Positions 24,438-33,087 of a stretch of 64,000 nucleotides of DNA are shown here, piece after piece. How positions within the stretch are numbered: the stretch's first letter is position 1; every line of letters starts with the position of its first letter. Source of the stretch: DAOUJI01 sp965197415 (GTDB lineage: Bacteria; Chloroflexota; Dehalococcoidia; Lucifugimonadales; JAGWBF01). Position numbers and translations under genes: made by a program. The DNA is taken from positions 806,001-870,000 of the forward strand of contig OZ240207.1 of the NCBI GenBank assembly GCA_965197415.1, in the 5' to 3' direction. The notes below the pieces were generated by a model. That model worked only from the letters and a program-made list of their open reading frames with translations. It ran no database searches and was not told where the DNA came from.

Positions 24438-24932
24438 CTAATGCGCAGCAGACGATTCCGCCGTCAAGCGGTCGTCCAATATTTCAACTACTCTCGAAGG
24501 AGTCAAACGCCCAACTAAATGATGGTCTACGCTGCCGGCGGGACCTTGTGAACAAGCCCCCAGGCAAGTATTCAACTGCACGGTGACCTTGCCGTCGGAA
24601 GTGTTTCCTTCTGACTCCAGTCCCAGGTGGTTAAACGCTTCTTTGATAACTTGCATGGCGCCTTGCACGTGGCAGGACGGTCCCCAGCACAACTCCACTA
24701 TGGTGTCTCCGGGCGGAGCGAACCGGAGGTTGGTGTAGAAGGACGCCACTCCCCAAACGTCGTTGATCGTTGATCCGGTTAGCTCAGCCACGGCGTCTAT
24801 GGCTTCGTTGGGGACATATCCCACGTCATCCTGCACCGCAAGCAGAGAAGACAATATTGTGACGGTGTTCTGCTCCTGGTTGGTGAGCGCCCTCGTGATT
24901 CGGTCTTTGAGGTCCTTGCTGTTTGAGGTCAC
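24438..24932 (-). CDS. NuoE-like [2Fe-2S] subunit
   Basis: A 164-residue thioredoxin-like ferredoxin. Cysteine pairs are in ELCWGPSC (about 81-86) and LNTCLGAC (about 123-127), the NuoE ligand pattern, with the family sequence DVWGVASFYTNLRF ahead of them. It begins the four-gene operon, 6 nt before the NuoF-like gene. It would pass electrons between FMN in the NuoF-like subunit and the Fe-S chain. No membrane complex I genes are near, so the enzyme is probably soluble. Confidence 0.92.
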   Translation of the reverse strand: MTSNSKDLKDRITRALTNQEQNTVTILSSLLAVQDDVGYVPNEAIDAVAELTGSTINDVWGVASFYTNLRFAPPGDTIVELCWGPSCHVQGAMQVIKEAFNHLGLESEGNTSDGKVTVQLNTCLGACSQGPAGSVDHHLVGRLTPSRVVEILDDRLTAESSAAH

Positions 24933-25088
24933 CCGTTGCGGCTCCGTTTACCTAAGCTGGTAGGACTTGTGCTAGCCCATCATTAAACTTATCACAGGGC
25001 GACGAAATAGTATCACAACCGATGCGGTGCTTCAATCCAGCCATTGCGCTTTAGGGCGGCGAATGTTGTCGTCTATCAAGGCGCCCCA

Positions 25089-26414
25089 CTATGCCTCGCC
25101 ATGGTCTGTCAGGACCAGTTCCACGGCCTCCTGGCCCAGCTTGACGCTGTAATTGGTGCCCCTGTCTTCAGGGTATATCTGGGTCGTGTTGGCCAAGTAA
25201 AGGCCTTTGATGGGGGTTCGAATTTCGGGAATGCGTTCTCTGTAGTTGACCCCGATTATCGGTTGGGCGGCGTCCACACGGAAGTGGCGGAAACCTTGCA
25301 CCCAGGACGACTCAAAGTCCGGGTTTATATTCTTGAGATGGGGAAGAAATTCCTCCAGAAGCTCATCCCCGGTCTTCTGGTACAGCGGGCTGTCAACGCT
25401 TGGATAGTTGGTCAGATAGACCAGGTGTTTGCCTCCATAGAGGGACGGGTCTACCAGGTTGGTGTGCTCAATAACTCCTACAAACGGCACGGAGCGGTCT
25501 GCTACGTTAAGCCAATATATGTGGGACAGAGGCCGGTCCAGCTCCAGTATCATCAGCACTGCGGAGAGATAGGTGACGTTGGTTAGCTTGGAGGCGTAGG
25601 ACTCCGGAAGCATGGGCGCCAACCTGGTGAAAACGTAGGAGGGGGTGGTCGCGATTATGGCGTCGTAGTCCCGGGACTCTACACCGCCGTCTGGAGCACC
25701 TACAGTCAGTCCCACAGCCCGGTCGTCCCGGAAGTCGATGGCTTTGACGCCTCGGGATATGTGCACTTCCCCGCCCAATTCCTGGATTCGCTCCCCCAGG
25801 CAGTCGAAAACCTCTCCAAAGCTGCCCATGGGATATCCCAGTTTTTCCTTTTCCCAGGGTTTGCCCCTGGACGCCACCCTGAGATATATCTTTCCCCAGA
25901 GCCAGGTCATGCTGATCTGGTCGTAATGTTGGCCGAACTTGCCCCGCAGCATAGGCTCCCATACGACCTCGTAAGCCTTGCGGCCCACTTTGTCCCTCAA
26001 CCAGTCAGCCGCCGTCACCCCTTCGTAGTCCAGACCGTTCTTTTTCTTCTGCAAGTACAGCGTAACCAGACCCAACCGAAACCGGTCATAGAGGCTCAAC
26101 GGCTTGAACCGGAGAAGGTCCAGAGGCGATGCAAACTTCCAGATGCGTCCGCCATAGTAGAACCCCACCTTGGACTCTATCCAAGCCAGCTTGTGACCTA
26201 GGCCCAATTCATGTATCAGGTCCACCATGTGAGTGTCACTGAGGAACAGGTGGTGATACCCCTTCTCCAGCCTGCCTCCGCCTATCTCGAAGGTGGACGC
26301 CTGTCCCCCTAGAAAGGGCGCAGCCTCGAACACATGGGCCTGGTGACCTTTCTTCACAAGCGCGTGGGCAGCCGCAAGCCCCGCTGCCCCTCCTCCTATA
26401 ACCCCTACTTTCAA
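25089..26414 (-). CDS. FAD-dependent amine-oxidase/desaturase-like protein
   Basis: A 441-residue flavoprotein with an N-terminal dinucleotide-binding fold (VIGGGAAGLAAAHAL) followed by HVFEAAPFLGGQAS, as in protoporphyrinogen oxidase and phytoene-desaturase-like enzymes, and a C-terminal FAD-contact segment (IKGLYLANTTQIYPEDRGTN). The substrate is not evident. The start overlaps the end of the flippase-like gene by four bases, so the pair is co-translated; this pairing suggests work on a lipid or isoprenoid intermediate, by context only. Confidence 0.8.
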   Translation of the reverse strand: MKVGVIGGGAAGLAAAHALVKKGHQAHVFEAAPFLGGQASTFEIGGGRLEKGYHHLFLSDTHMVDLIHELGLGHKLAWIESKVGFYYGGRIWKFASPLDLLRFKPLSLYDRFRLGLVTLYLQKKKNGLDYEGVTAADWLRDKVGRKAYEVVWEPMLRGKFGQHYDQISMTWLWGKIYLRVASRGKPWEKEKLGYPMGSFGEVFDCLGERIQELGGEVHISRGVKAIDFRDDRAVGLTVGAPDGGVESRDYDAIIATTPSYVFTRLAPMLPESYASKLTNVTYLSAVLMILELDRPLSHIYWLNVADRSVPFVGVIEHTNLVDPSLYGGKHLVYLTNYPSVDSPLYQKTGDELLEEFLPHLKNINPDFESSWVQGFRHFRVDAAQPIIGVNYRERIPEIRTPIKGLYLANTTQIYPEDRGTNYSVKLGQEAVELVLTDHGEA

Positions 26415-27538
26415 CGGCCTCCTCCTGCCTCTCGTCCCTGTTCATCAGGACTTTGATGCAGCGGAGAGAGGGACCCGGGTTCCGACTGCGCCCCTGTCAT
26501 CCTTATGCGTGAAAGGTTGTTGAATCCAATATTCTCCTTCCACATGAAGAATAGTCCCGCAAGGTTCACGGGAAGCCAGAGAGCAACTATGTGGACGAAG
26601 AAAGAGTACGCTGCCGCAGGTTCAGCAGCGACTCCGAAGGCTACCAACGTGCTCTTGGCCACGACCTCGAAGGGTCCTATGCCCCCTACACTGGACGGCA
26701 CTGCTGTTGCCAGGTTTGCCGTGGCCGTCACCAGCAGAATTACGCCGAAGGACTGGTCCAGGTCAAAGGAGAGGGCGATGATGTAGTACATGGCGGCCTC
26801 AGTCAGCCACACGGGCAGGGACACAAGAGCAATCACTCCAAGGCGGCGCGGGCTCTTTAGCGCCCCGAGACCCTCGATGAGAGCCATAATCAAGTTGATT
26901 CCCACGCCCCTGAAACGCTCGGGCAGGGGCCTCACTACGAAGCCCGCCATTCTTCGTCCCAACTCAGGGCGGGCCGCCAACACAAACAGGACTATGAAGC
27001 CTGTGGCGAAAAGCGCCGCCACGACCCCGCTAGCAACCAGCCAGACGACCTTAAGTCCCCCGTCGTCGGCTTTCAGGGCCTCGATCCAGGGCAGAAACGG
27101 CCACACCACCACTACAAAGAAGATGAGGGTGAGTCCATCCATTACCCGTTCCACGCCTATGGTGGCCAGGCCCGACGCCCTGCTCACTCCTTCTTTCTGC
27201 CAAAGCGCCTGGGAGCGCACAAGCTCTCCCAATCGTATGGGCAGCACATTGTTGGCGAAGTATCCAATGACCGTCACCGGATAGAGGTTACGGACCGGGA
27301 TGGGCTTTATGTGGAGGAGCAGCAATCGCCATCTGAAGGCGCGAAAACCAAGCGCGACGAAATAGAGAGCGACGGCAGGTAGAAAATAGGTGTAGTTGGC
27401 GTCACGAAGCTGGACCCAGGTGTCTCTGAAGTCTATCTTCCACAGAAACAGGAAGAGCAAGCCGACAGTCACAGCTGTGCCAAGCAGAAATCGTCGGTCA
27501 AGAAGCAAGGGGGAAGGTCTCCCGAGTATCGCGCTCAA
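26411..27538 (-). CDS. Flippase-like membrane protein (LPG synthase TM / UPF0104 family)
   Basis: A 375-residue protein with about eight hydrophobic helices. Family features include FRAFRWRLLL, the GYFANNVLPIRLGELVR segment and PSSVGGIGPFEVVAK. This matches the membrane domain of lysylphosphatidylglycerol synthases and related YbhN-like proteins, without a synthetase domain. A lipid-flipping or lipid-modifying role is likely but the lipid is unknown. It is first in a two-gene unit with the FAD protein and divergent from the downstream ABC binding protein. Confidence 0.82.
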   Translation of the reverse strand: MSAILGRPSPLLLDRRFLLGTAVTVGLLFLFLWKIDFRDTWVQLRDANYTYFLPAVALYFVALGFRAFRWRLLLLHIKPIPVRNLYPVTVIGYFANNVLPIRLGELVRSQALWQKEGVSRASGLATIGVERVMDGLTLIFFVVVVWPFLPWIEALKADDGGLKVVWLVASGVVAALFATGFIVLFVLAARPELGRRMAGFVVRPLPERFRGVGINLIMALIEGLGALKSPRRLGVIALVSLPVWLTEAAMYYIIALSFDLDQSFGVILLVTATANLATAVPSSVGGIGPFEVVAKSTLVAFGVAAEPAAAYSFFVHIVALWLPVNLAGLFFMWKENIGFNNLSRIRMTGAQSEPGSLSPLHQSPDEQGREAGGGR

Positions 27539-27691
27539 AGCAAGAACGGAACATCAATGGACAGCCAGTATACCCGGCGGCTCTCATGAGTTACAAGCGT
27601 CTACACAGGCTGCATCCGTGGACGCGGATTCATTTTTGCAGCCCCGCCAATCGTAAGGGGTCCATCAGCAGTTCCAGCCCACACCCAGCGC

Positions 27692-27721
27692 TTGACAGGA
27701 ATCCTGCCCCTTTGCTATAAA
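27692..27721 (+). promoter_or_regulatory. Predicted sigma70 promoter of the ABC binding-protein gene
   Basis: TTGACA at 27692-27697 and TATAAA at 27716-27721 are separated by 18 nt. The expected start near 27729 gives a leader of about 120 nt before the gene. The leader contains a short ATCCT/AGGAT hairpin followed by five T residues (about 27811-27832), too weak to call an attenuator. Confidence 0.65.
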
Positions 27722-27848
27722 TTTCGAGATTATCGACGCTTACATTCCGCTGGGCGTCGCCTTTTGGGTTCCGGCGATTTCGGCTAACTCTCAGGGAATT
27801 GGGACCCGGCATCCTAATAATCAGGATTTTTCGTCCAGGGAGGGAAGG

Positions 27849-30176
27849 ATGATGGCAAGAATCACACGACACTGGTTCTTAGGAATGGCAGCGGTCTGTC
27901 TCCTCATGGTTATGGGAGTTGCAGGCTGCGGCGGCGGCGACCAAGCGACGCCGACTCCTGCCCCAACCCCGACTCCTATAGATGTGGCGGGGATGATCCA
28001 ACAAGTCCTGCAGAGTCAACCCGCAGGGGTGTCCGCCGAAGATATGGCGAAGGCTGTATCAAGCGCTATGGCACAACAACCTGGCGTTACGGCGCAGGAT
28101 ATGGCTTCAGCCATCCAGAGAGCGCTGTCGGAACAACCAGGAGTGACCCAGGCGGAAGTCGCGTCAGCCATTGCGTCGGCCTTGGCACAACAGCCTGGAG
28201 TTACGGCGCAGGATGTGGCTTCAGCGATCCAGTCAGCCATGGCGCAACAGCCTGGGGTGACACAAGAACAAGTGGTTTCAGCCATAGCATCAGCCCTGGC
28301 GCAACAACCGGGAGTCACACAAGAGGAGGTCGCGGCCGCCATAGCGAACGCCCTGGCGGACCAGCCGGGAGTGACTGAGGAACAGTTGTCTGCCGCCATT
28401 GAGAAGGCTGTAATGCAAGCCTTGCCCGACGCGACGCCCGTCCCGACGGCAACTCCAGCCACCGGTCAGGTGGTGCGCAGGGCGCTGCAAGAGACAGCTA
28501 TAGGCTATGGAGTCACTGGCCCTGCTATAAGGAGCTTCGGGGAGCCGGTATACGGAGGGGTAGTCCCCATTCAGTACTGGGCCCAGCTTAGAAACTGGGA
28601 CCCCCACGAGGAGTTCCGGTACATCTCAAGCATATACAGCCCGGTAACTAACGCCCTTTTGCAGTTCAACCCTTTCACCTTTGACCGGTTCGACATCTGG
28701 GGCGACCTGGCCGAAACCTGGTCGCAGGTGGACGACGCGGGCCAGGTATGGGAGTTCAAGATTAAGGACCACGCCAAGTTCCAAGACGGCAGTGACGTGA
28801 CCGCCGCGGACGTGGTCTTCAGCTTCGAGCGAATGCTCGGAAGGACAGAGAACCACCCCGGGAAGCAGGGCGAGGCCGGCCTCTTTGTGGGTCCCCACTA
28901 TGATTTTGGAGAAGTGGTCGACGCCAAGACGGTGAGGTTGCACCTGCTCCACCCCTGGGCGGACGTCATCAACTACATGGCCGACGACATCATATCCATC
29001 CTGCCCAAGCACGTTTACGAGGAACTCGACGCCAAGACAGCGGCCGGGGACGACCAGTTTTTGTGGGATGCAGGAGCGGAAAACCTGGTCGGTTCAGGTC
29101 CATACACTCCGCTCACACCTACTGCCAGGGACACTTGGACCTACGAGAGGAACCCCAACTATTGGAAGAAAGATCCCGAGGGCCGTGACCTGCCATACGC
29201 CGACGGCCACACCTACTACAGGATTGCGGGCGTTGCGGCAGCCGAGGCCGCGTGGGAGGCCGAGCAAGTATACGGTACATCCACTCGGACCAATGGCGGC
29301 ATGACCCCCGCCCAGGCGCAAGCTCTGTTCGACCGCTCCGGTGGTAAGTTCATAGGCTATCTGACCCCCTGTTGTCCTAGAGGTCTGCTGGTAAACACCA
29401 CTAAGGCTCCCTTCGACGACGTCAGAGTGCGAAGAGCTCTATTCCTGGCCATGGACCGGCAAGAGTTCAACGAGTTGACCTGGGGCGGCCTGGGTGTTCG
29501 CGGTTCACCCTGCGGCGCCGAGGGGCACCCCCTGTGCATATCGTCCGACGAAGTAGACAAGCTGCCCGGATACCGCCAACCCAAGGGTGACGACGTGGCA
29601 GCCGCCCGGGCGTTGATGAGAGAAGCAGGCTATGAAGAGGGCTTCCAGGTCAAGATGGTAGTGGCAGCGACCGGAGCGGGCCGGTCCGACCTTGACACCG
29701 CCCCGGTCTTGAAGGACCAGCTCAAGCGATTCCTGGGAGTGGACCTGCTGGTCGAGGAAGTGGACTTCCTGACGAAGAACCAGATGATCGGAGACGGAGA
29801 CTTCGATATCATCCAACAGGGCTCCGGGGCTGGTGTCATCACCCCCGACACCTACCTCAACTGGTTCTTCGGGTTCCAGTCCATAAACAACGCCACCAAT
29901 AAGTGGACCTACAATCTTCCCAACGGAAAGAGCATACAAGACCTGATCCTCGAGCAGAGCCAGCAAACAGACATCGCGAAACGGCGTGAGATCGTGGCGA
30001 TGATTGAGGACATCACGATGACCAAGGACAGCCACTGGATACATCTGTTCACCAGCACCTACTTCCAGATGTTCAACGCTGACCGGCTGGCCGGGCAAAT
30101 GCCAACCCAGAGCGGATACGTCGAAACCAAGATGGAGCAGCTCTGGCTCTACGACGGGCAGGGCATAGCCAACTAG
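27849..30176 (+). CDS. ABC transporter substrate-binding lipoprotein, family 5 (peptide/organic solute), with repeat stalk
   Basis: A 775-residue protein. A lipoprotein signal ends at GVAGC (Cys 27), followed by a Pro/Thr linker, a tandem-repeat region (about 57-190), a second Pro/Thr linker and a complete SBP_bac_5 domain (about 215-770; YERNPNYW is visible). The GGGAGGG at 27838-27844 fits either ATG 27849 or, with better spacing, ATG 27852. It captures a peptide-like or other organic solute outside the membrane. Its likely permeases are encoded convergently at 30835-32773. A strong terminator follows. Confidence 0.9.
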   Translation: MMARITRHWFLGMAAVCLLMVMGVAGCGGGDQATPTPAPTPTPIDVAGMIQQVLQSQPAGVSAEDMAKAVSSAMAQQPGVTAQDMASAIQRALSEQPGVTQAEVASAIASALAQQPGVTAQDVASAIQSAMAQQPGVTQEQVVSAIASALAQQPGVTQEEVAAAIANALADQPGVTEEQLSAAIEKAVMQALPDATPVPTATPATGQVVRRALQETAIGYGVTGPAIRSFGEPVYGGVVPIQYWAQLRNWDPHEEFRYISSIYSPVTNALLQFNPFTFDRFDIWGDLAETWSQVDDAGQVWEFKIKDHAKFQDGSDVTAADVVFSFERMLGRTENHPGKQGEAGLFVGPHYDFGEVVDAKTVRLHLLHPWADVINYMADDIISILPKHVYEELDAKTAAGDDQFLWDAGAENLVGSGPYTPLTPTARDTWTYERNPNYWKKDPEGRDLPYADGHTYYRIAGVAAAEAAWEAEQVYGTSTRTNGGMTPAQAQALFDRSGGKFIGYLTPCCPRGLLVNTTKAPFDDVRVRRALFLAMDRQEFNELTWGGLGVRGSPCGAEGHPLCISSDEVDKLPGYRQPKGDDVAAARALMREAGYEEGFQVKMVVAATGAGRSDLDTAPVLKDQLKRFLGVDLLVEEVDFLTKNQMIGDGDFDIIQQGSGAGVITPDTYLNWFFGFQSINNATNKWTYNLPNGKSIQDLILEQSQQTDIAKRREIVAMIEDITMTKDSHWIHLFTSTYFQMFNADRLAGQMPTQSGYVETKMEQLWLYDGQGIAN
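28017..28418 (+). repeat. Seven tandem 57-bp coding repeats (19-residue units)
   Basis: Seven consecutive units of the form QPGVTxxxVASAIxxALAx encode residues 57-190 of the binding protein (the first unit has one extra residue). Units 2-7 are exactly 19 residues. The pattern predicts short amphipathic helices separated by a QPG turn, making a stalk between the lipid anchor and the binding domain. Copy number may vary between strains. Confidence 0.9.
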
Positions 30177-30203
30177 AGGCCACCCTCCTGTAAAACGATA
30201 ACA

Positions 30204-30239
30204 AAGAGGCCCGGGGATTCATGCCCCGGGCCTCTTCTT
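30204..30239 (+). terminator. Strong intrinsic terminator after the binding-protein gene
   Basis: A perfect 13-bp inverted repeat (AAGAGGCCCGGGG at 30204-30216 with its complement at 30224-30236) around a 7-base loop, followed by CTTAT. It lies 28 nt after the stop codon and could work in both directions. Confidence 0.85.
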
Positions 30240-30500
30240 ATGAGACTAGCAGTTCCTTGCGGGCGCCGCGTAAGGGGCCGCCAACGGGAACCATCGGGCC
30301 ATTGTGTCCCGCAGGGGCTGCCAAGCCCCTGGCCCACACCACCGCCCCGCAGGGGCGACTGACTGGTCGCCCCCATGCCCCACGCAACAGCAGTTAATCG
30401 AGCACGCCGCCCCGCGTCCTGTCACTACCATGAAAATAGACCGCAACCGCCCCTTCGCACCTGGTGGAAGCAGGTTGGGGTAAGGGGGAACCGGCCACCC

Positions 30501-30526
30501 GTCTTTCCGGCGCAGGCCGGAATCCA
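30501..30526. repeat. Palindromic intergenic repeat (TTCCGG-type)
   Basis: TTCCGGCGCAGGCCGGAATC is an inverted repeat of a common bacterial intergenic type. A partner lies at 30785-30813 in opposite orientation, and a decayed piece is near 30555-30575. These occupy the 595-nt spacer 30240-30834, in which no convincing gene was seen. Confidence 0.7.
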
Positions 30527-30784
30527 GAAAGCGCCATTTCTTCTTACAAAGTTCCCTGGACACCGCCGGAGTGACGACGCGGGATACGCCCCTTTTTCAT
30601 CGTCCTTGTATGGCCTCCGCAAGGCCATAGTGATTCTGAGCGTAGCGCAGTCCAGTGAAGACTCTTATGTGGCGGTGTTCTGGGAAACGGGAAAATGCCC
30701 CGGCCCTCTCGTACGGGCCACCAGTTGGTCGCCGAGGCTCCATGCCTCGACAATCTGGGCACGAACGGGGTGGGAGGGCGGGTT

Positions 30785-30813
30785 CCTGGATTCCGGCCTC
30801 CGCCGGAATGACG
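30785..30813. repeat. Palindromic intergenic repeat, second copy
   Basis: CCTGGATTCCGGCCTCCGCC continues into GGAATGACG. This is the complement-type partner of the element at 30501-30526, close to the end of the convergent permease gene. Confidence 0.7.
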
Positions 30814-30834
30814 TTGGTGGGGAAAGCGGCCCGA

Positions 30835-31773
30835 CTAGCGGCTGCCTCTCATCCGCGGGTCCCAGATGTCTCGCAGCGCATCACCCAGCATGTTGAACGC
30901 GAACACCACCAGGCCGATGGCAATGGCGGGGCCGATGATCAGAATAGGCTGTTGTTGAAGGAAGTAGTAGGTCTCCGATCCACCCATAAGACCTCCCCAA
31001 GAGGGTTCGTCCGGCGGACCGCCCAGACCCAGGAAGCTCAGCGAACTCTCAACTATTATGGCCGCCCCCAGAGTAATGGAGAAGAGAATAAGAATCAGAG
31101 CGAGAGTGTTGGGGAATATGTGCCTTAACACGATACGCCAGTAACCCGCTCCAACAGCCCTGGCTCCTGTGACGTAGTCCATGTTGACGATGGATAGAGT
31201 TTGAGACCGCACGGCCCTGACCGTCGGCGGAATGATGGTGATGGTAATGGCGATGATTACATTCTCCAGGGAAGCCCCCATTGTAGCCCTGATGGCCAGA
31301 GCGAGGATCAGGTTTGGAAAGGCCATAAGGGCGTCGACAACTCGTTGTATTGCCATGTCCGTAGGCCCGCTGCGAGTGGCGCTAATGATGCCCAACGTGG
31401 CGCCGACGGTCACGCCGACTAAGGTCGACACCATGCTTACGTACAGTGATATTCGGGAGCCTCGAATCAGTCGGCTGAGAATGTCCCGGCCGAACTTGTC
31501 CGCTCCCAGCGTATAACCGCCCTCTCCGATTTCTGCAAACCTGCCATATTCTTTCTCGGGGGGAAACTCATATACGTTGACCTTATAAGGATCGGCAGGT
31601 TCCAGTAGCGGGGCAAACAAGGCTATGATGACCAGCAATAATATGATGACGACGCTAACCGCTCCCAGCGGTTGTTTCACTGCAAACAGCCTCAGTGAGC
31701 GAGCAGCTCCGACAAACCTGCTCGTCGCACTTAGCTTCAGGATGGAAGCCTCTGACTGAGAACCTACTTGCAA
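30835..31773 (-). CDS. Dipeptide-type ABC transporter permease (DppC family)
   Basis: A 312-residue inner-membrane permease. It has an N-terminal helix, a periplasmic domain with GADKFGRDILSRLIRG (a DppC-family signature) and a BPD_transp_1 core with the ATPase-contact loop ARAVGAGYWRIVLRHIFPNT. The C-terminus ends in GDALRDIWDPRMRGSR, typical of the family. It pairs with the DppB-type gene 37 nt upstream. No ATPase genes are present nearby, so a shared ATPase may be used. Confidence 0.92.
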   Translation of the reverse strand: MQVGSQSEASILKLSATSRFVGAARSLRLFAVKQPLGAVSVVIILLLVIIALFAPLLEPADPYKVNVYEFPPEKEYGRFAEIGEGGYTLGADKFGRDILSRLIRGSRISLYVSMVSTLVGVTVGATLGIISATRSGPTDMAIQRVVDALMAFPNLILALAIRATMGASLENVIIAITITIIPPTVRAVRSQTLSIVNMDYVTGARAVGAGYWRIVLRHIFPNTLALILILFSITLGAAIIVESSLSFLGLGGPPDEPSWGGLMGGSETYYFLQQQPILIIGPAIAIGLVVFAFNMLGDALRDIWDPRMRGSR

Positions 31774-31810
31774 TTCGCACTCTCTCGTCGACTATGTTGG
31801 TAGAGCATGA

Positions 31811-32773
31811 CTATTGATACCGTATCCTGGGGTCCAATACGCCGTAGAGCAGGTCCACAATAAGGTTGATGACCAGTATCGCGCCCACCATGGTCATCAC
31901 AATGCCCTGCACCATGGTGTAGTCCCGGCTGAAGATGGCTTCGATAAGCAACCGCCCGACTCCCGGAAGCTGAAATATCTGCTCCACTATTACCGTGCCA
32001 GCCAGCAGCACTGCGAACTGGAAGGCCGCCAGGGTCAGCACCGGAAGCAAGGCGTTCCTCAATGCGTGGCGATATACTACAGCCTGCTCCAACAACCCTT
32101 TGGCCCTGGCCGTTCTTACGTAATCTTCCCTCAGCACCTCCAACATTCCCGACCGGGTGATCCGCGCCATGTACCCGATGCGGGTGAACGAGAGGGCCAC
32201 GATTGGAAAGAACATCTGCTTGATGTTGGTCCAAGGAGCCTCCCATAACTGCTCGTAACGCAGAGCCAGAGGAGCGTAACCAAAGCCTTTGACTAACACG
32301 AATAGGAGCAGAATCGCGAAAACGAACAAGGGAATGGTGACGCCGGTTATGGCGACCAATCTTCCTAAGTAATCGGCCCAAGTATTCTGGCGCACAGCTG
32401 AAATGACTCCCAGCGGTATGGCCAGAATAGTGCTGAATATAATGGCTCCTATGGCCAGCTCAGCGCTCACGGGAAGGCGCCGCTTCATGCTCTCCGTAAC
32501 CGGTCGGTCATCAAACAGCGAGTCGCCGAGGTCGCCTTTGAACATGCTAAAGACCCAGTCGCTGTACTGCACGACAATGTTGCGATCGGTCCCAAGCTTC
32601 TGCTGAAGTTCCTTTAGCTCTACCTCGGTGTACTGGGCATCTCCAAAGGGTCCGACTAACCTAGCGACTGCGGGGTCTCCGGGCACGATACGCAACATGA
32701 GGAAGGCGATAAGGGAAACCAGAATTATGGTGGGGATGAAGAGAAGGAGCCGTTTTGTTAAGTATTGCTGCAT
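31811..32773 (-). CDS. Dipeptide-type ABC transporter permease (DppB family)
   Basis: A 320-residue permease with the DppB N-terminal segment (LLFIPTIILVSLIAFLMLRI, PGDPA) and six predicted helices. The ATPase-contact loop is in RTARAKGLLEQAVVYRHALR, and the C-terminus has NLIVDLLYGVLDPRIRY. It forms the translocation channel with the downstream DppC-type protein. The substrate probably comes from the convergent binding protein at 27849-30176, which is inferred from proximity. Confidence 0.92.
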   Translation of the reverse strand: MQQYLTKRLLLFIPTIILVSLIAFLMLRIVPGDPAVARLVGPFGDAQYTEVELKELQQKLGTDRNIVVQYSDWVFSMFKGDLGDSLFDDRPVTESMKRRLPVSAELAIGAIIFSTILAIPLGVISAVRQNTWADYLGRLVAITGVTIPLFVFAILLLFVLVKGFGYAPLALRYEQLWEAPWTNIKQMFFPIVALSFTRIGYMARITRSGMLEVLREDYVRTARAKGLLEQAVVYRHALRNALLPVLTLAAFQFAVLLAGTVIVEQIFQLPGVGRLLIEAIFSRDYTMVQGIVMTMVGAILVINLIVDLLYGVLDPRIRYQ

Positions 32774-32970
32774 GCAATCTACCTACAGGACGAGTGACTG
32801 TTCACCCGCTCCCCAACGTACCCAGTCCTGGCCCGACTGCACCGGTCCACCCAGCCTGAGTCCTTGCTGAACAACGGCCCCTGGATTTGCCTTCAAACAG
32901 AAATCAAGCTGGCCGAAACCTATCTCCTACCGATTCGAGGGATGCGGCCAGCCTGGAATTGGGCTGCCCA

Positions 32971-33000
32971 TATTTAGCATTGCTTTCCAAATCCTGTCAA
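32971..33000 (-). promoter_or_regulatory. Predicted sigma70 promoter of the permease pair
   Basis: On the minus strand TTGACA (33000-32995) and TAAATA (32976-32971) are 18 nt apart. The leader to the DppB start at 32773 would be about 190 nt. No other element was recognised in the spacer 32774-32970. Confidence 0.55.
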
Positions 33001-33029
33001 TAGCTGTGCCTATACGGATGCGACAAGGA

Positions 33030-33050
33030 GGGCTGGCCGATCGCCAGCCC
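33030..33050 (-). terminator. Stem-loop after the NHL-repeat gene
   Basis: A perfect 8-bp stem GGGCTGGC/GCCAGCCC with a 5-base loop lies about 38 nt after the stop codon of the NHL gene. The following bases (TCCTTGT on the minus strand) are only moderately T-rich, so termination may be incomplete. Confidence 0.5.
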
Positions 33051-33087
33051 CCTCTAATATTGCCTACGCTCCGAGCCAGGGGTCATT

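Noticed and set aside
27811..27832. Transcription attenuator in the leader of the ABC binding-protein gene
   Set aside because: The stem is only five base pairs (ATCCT/AGGAT), too weak to support a terminator despite the T run.
31764..32381. Long open frame antiparallel or out of frame with the DppB gene
   Set aside because: It lies within the DppB/DppC genes in another frame of the same strand and has Arg/Gly/Ser-rich composition typical of a high-GC shadow frame. The same applies to many long frames opposite real genes across the window.
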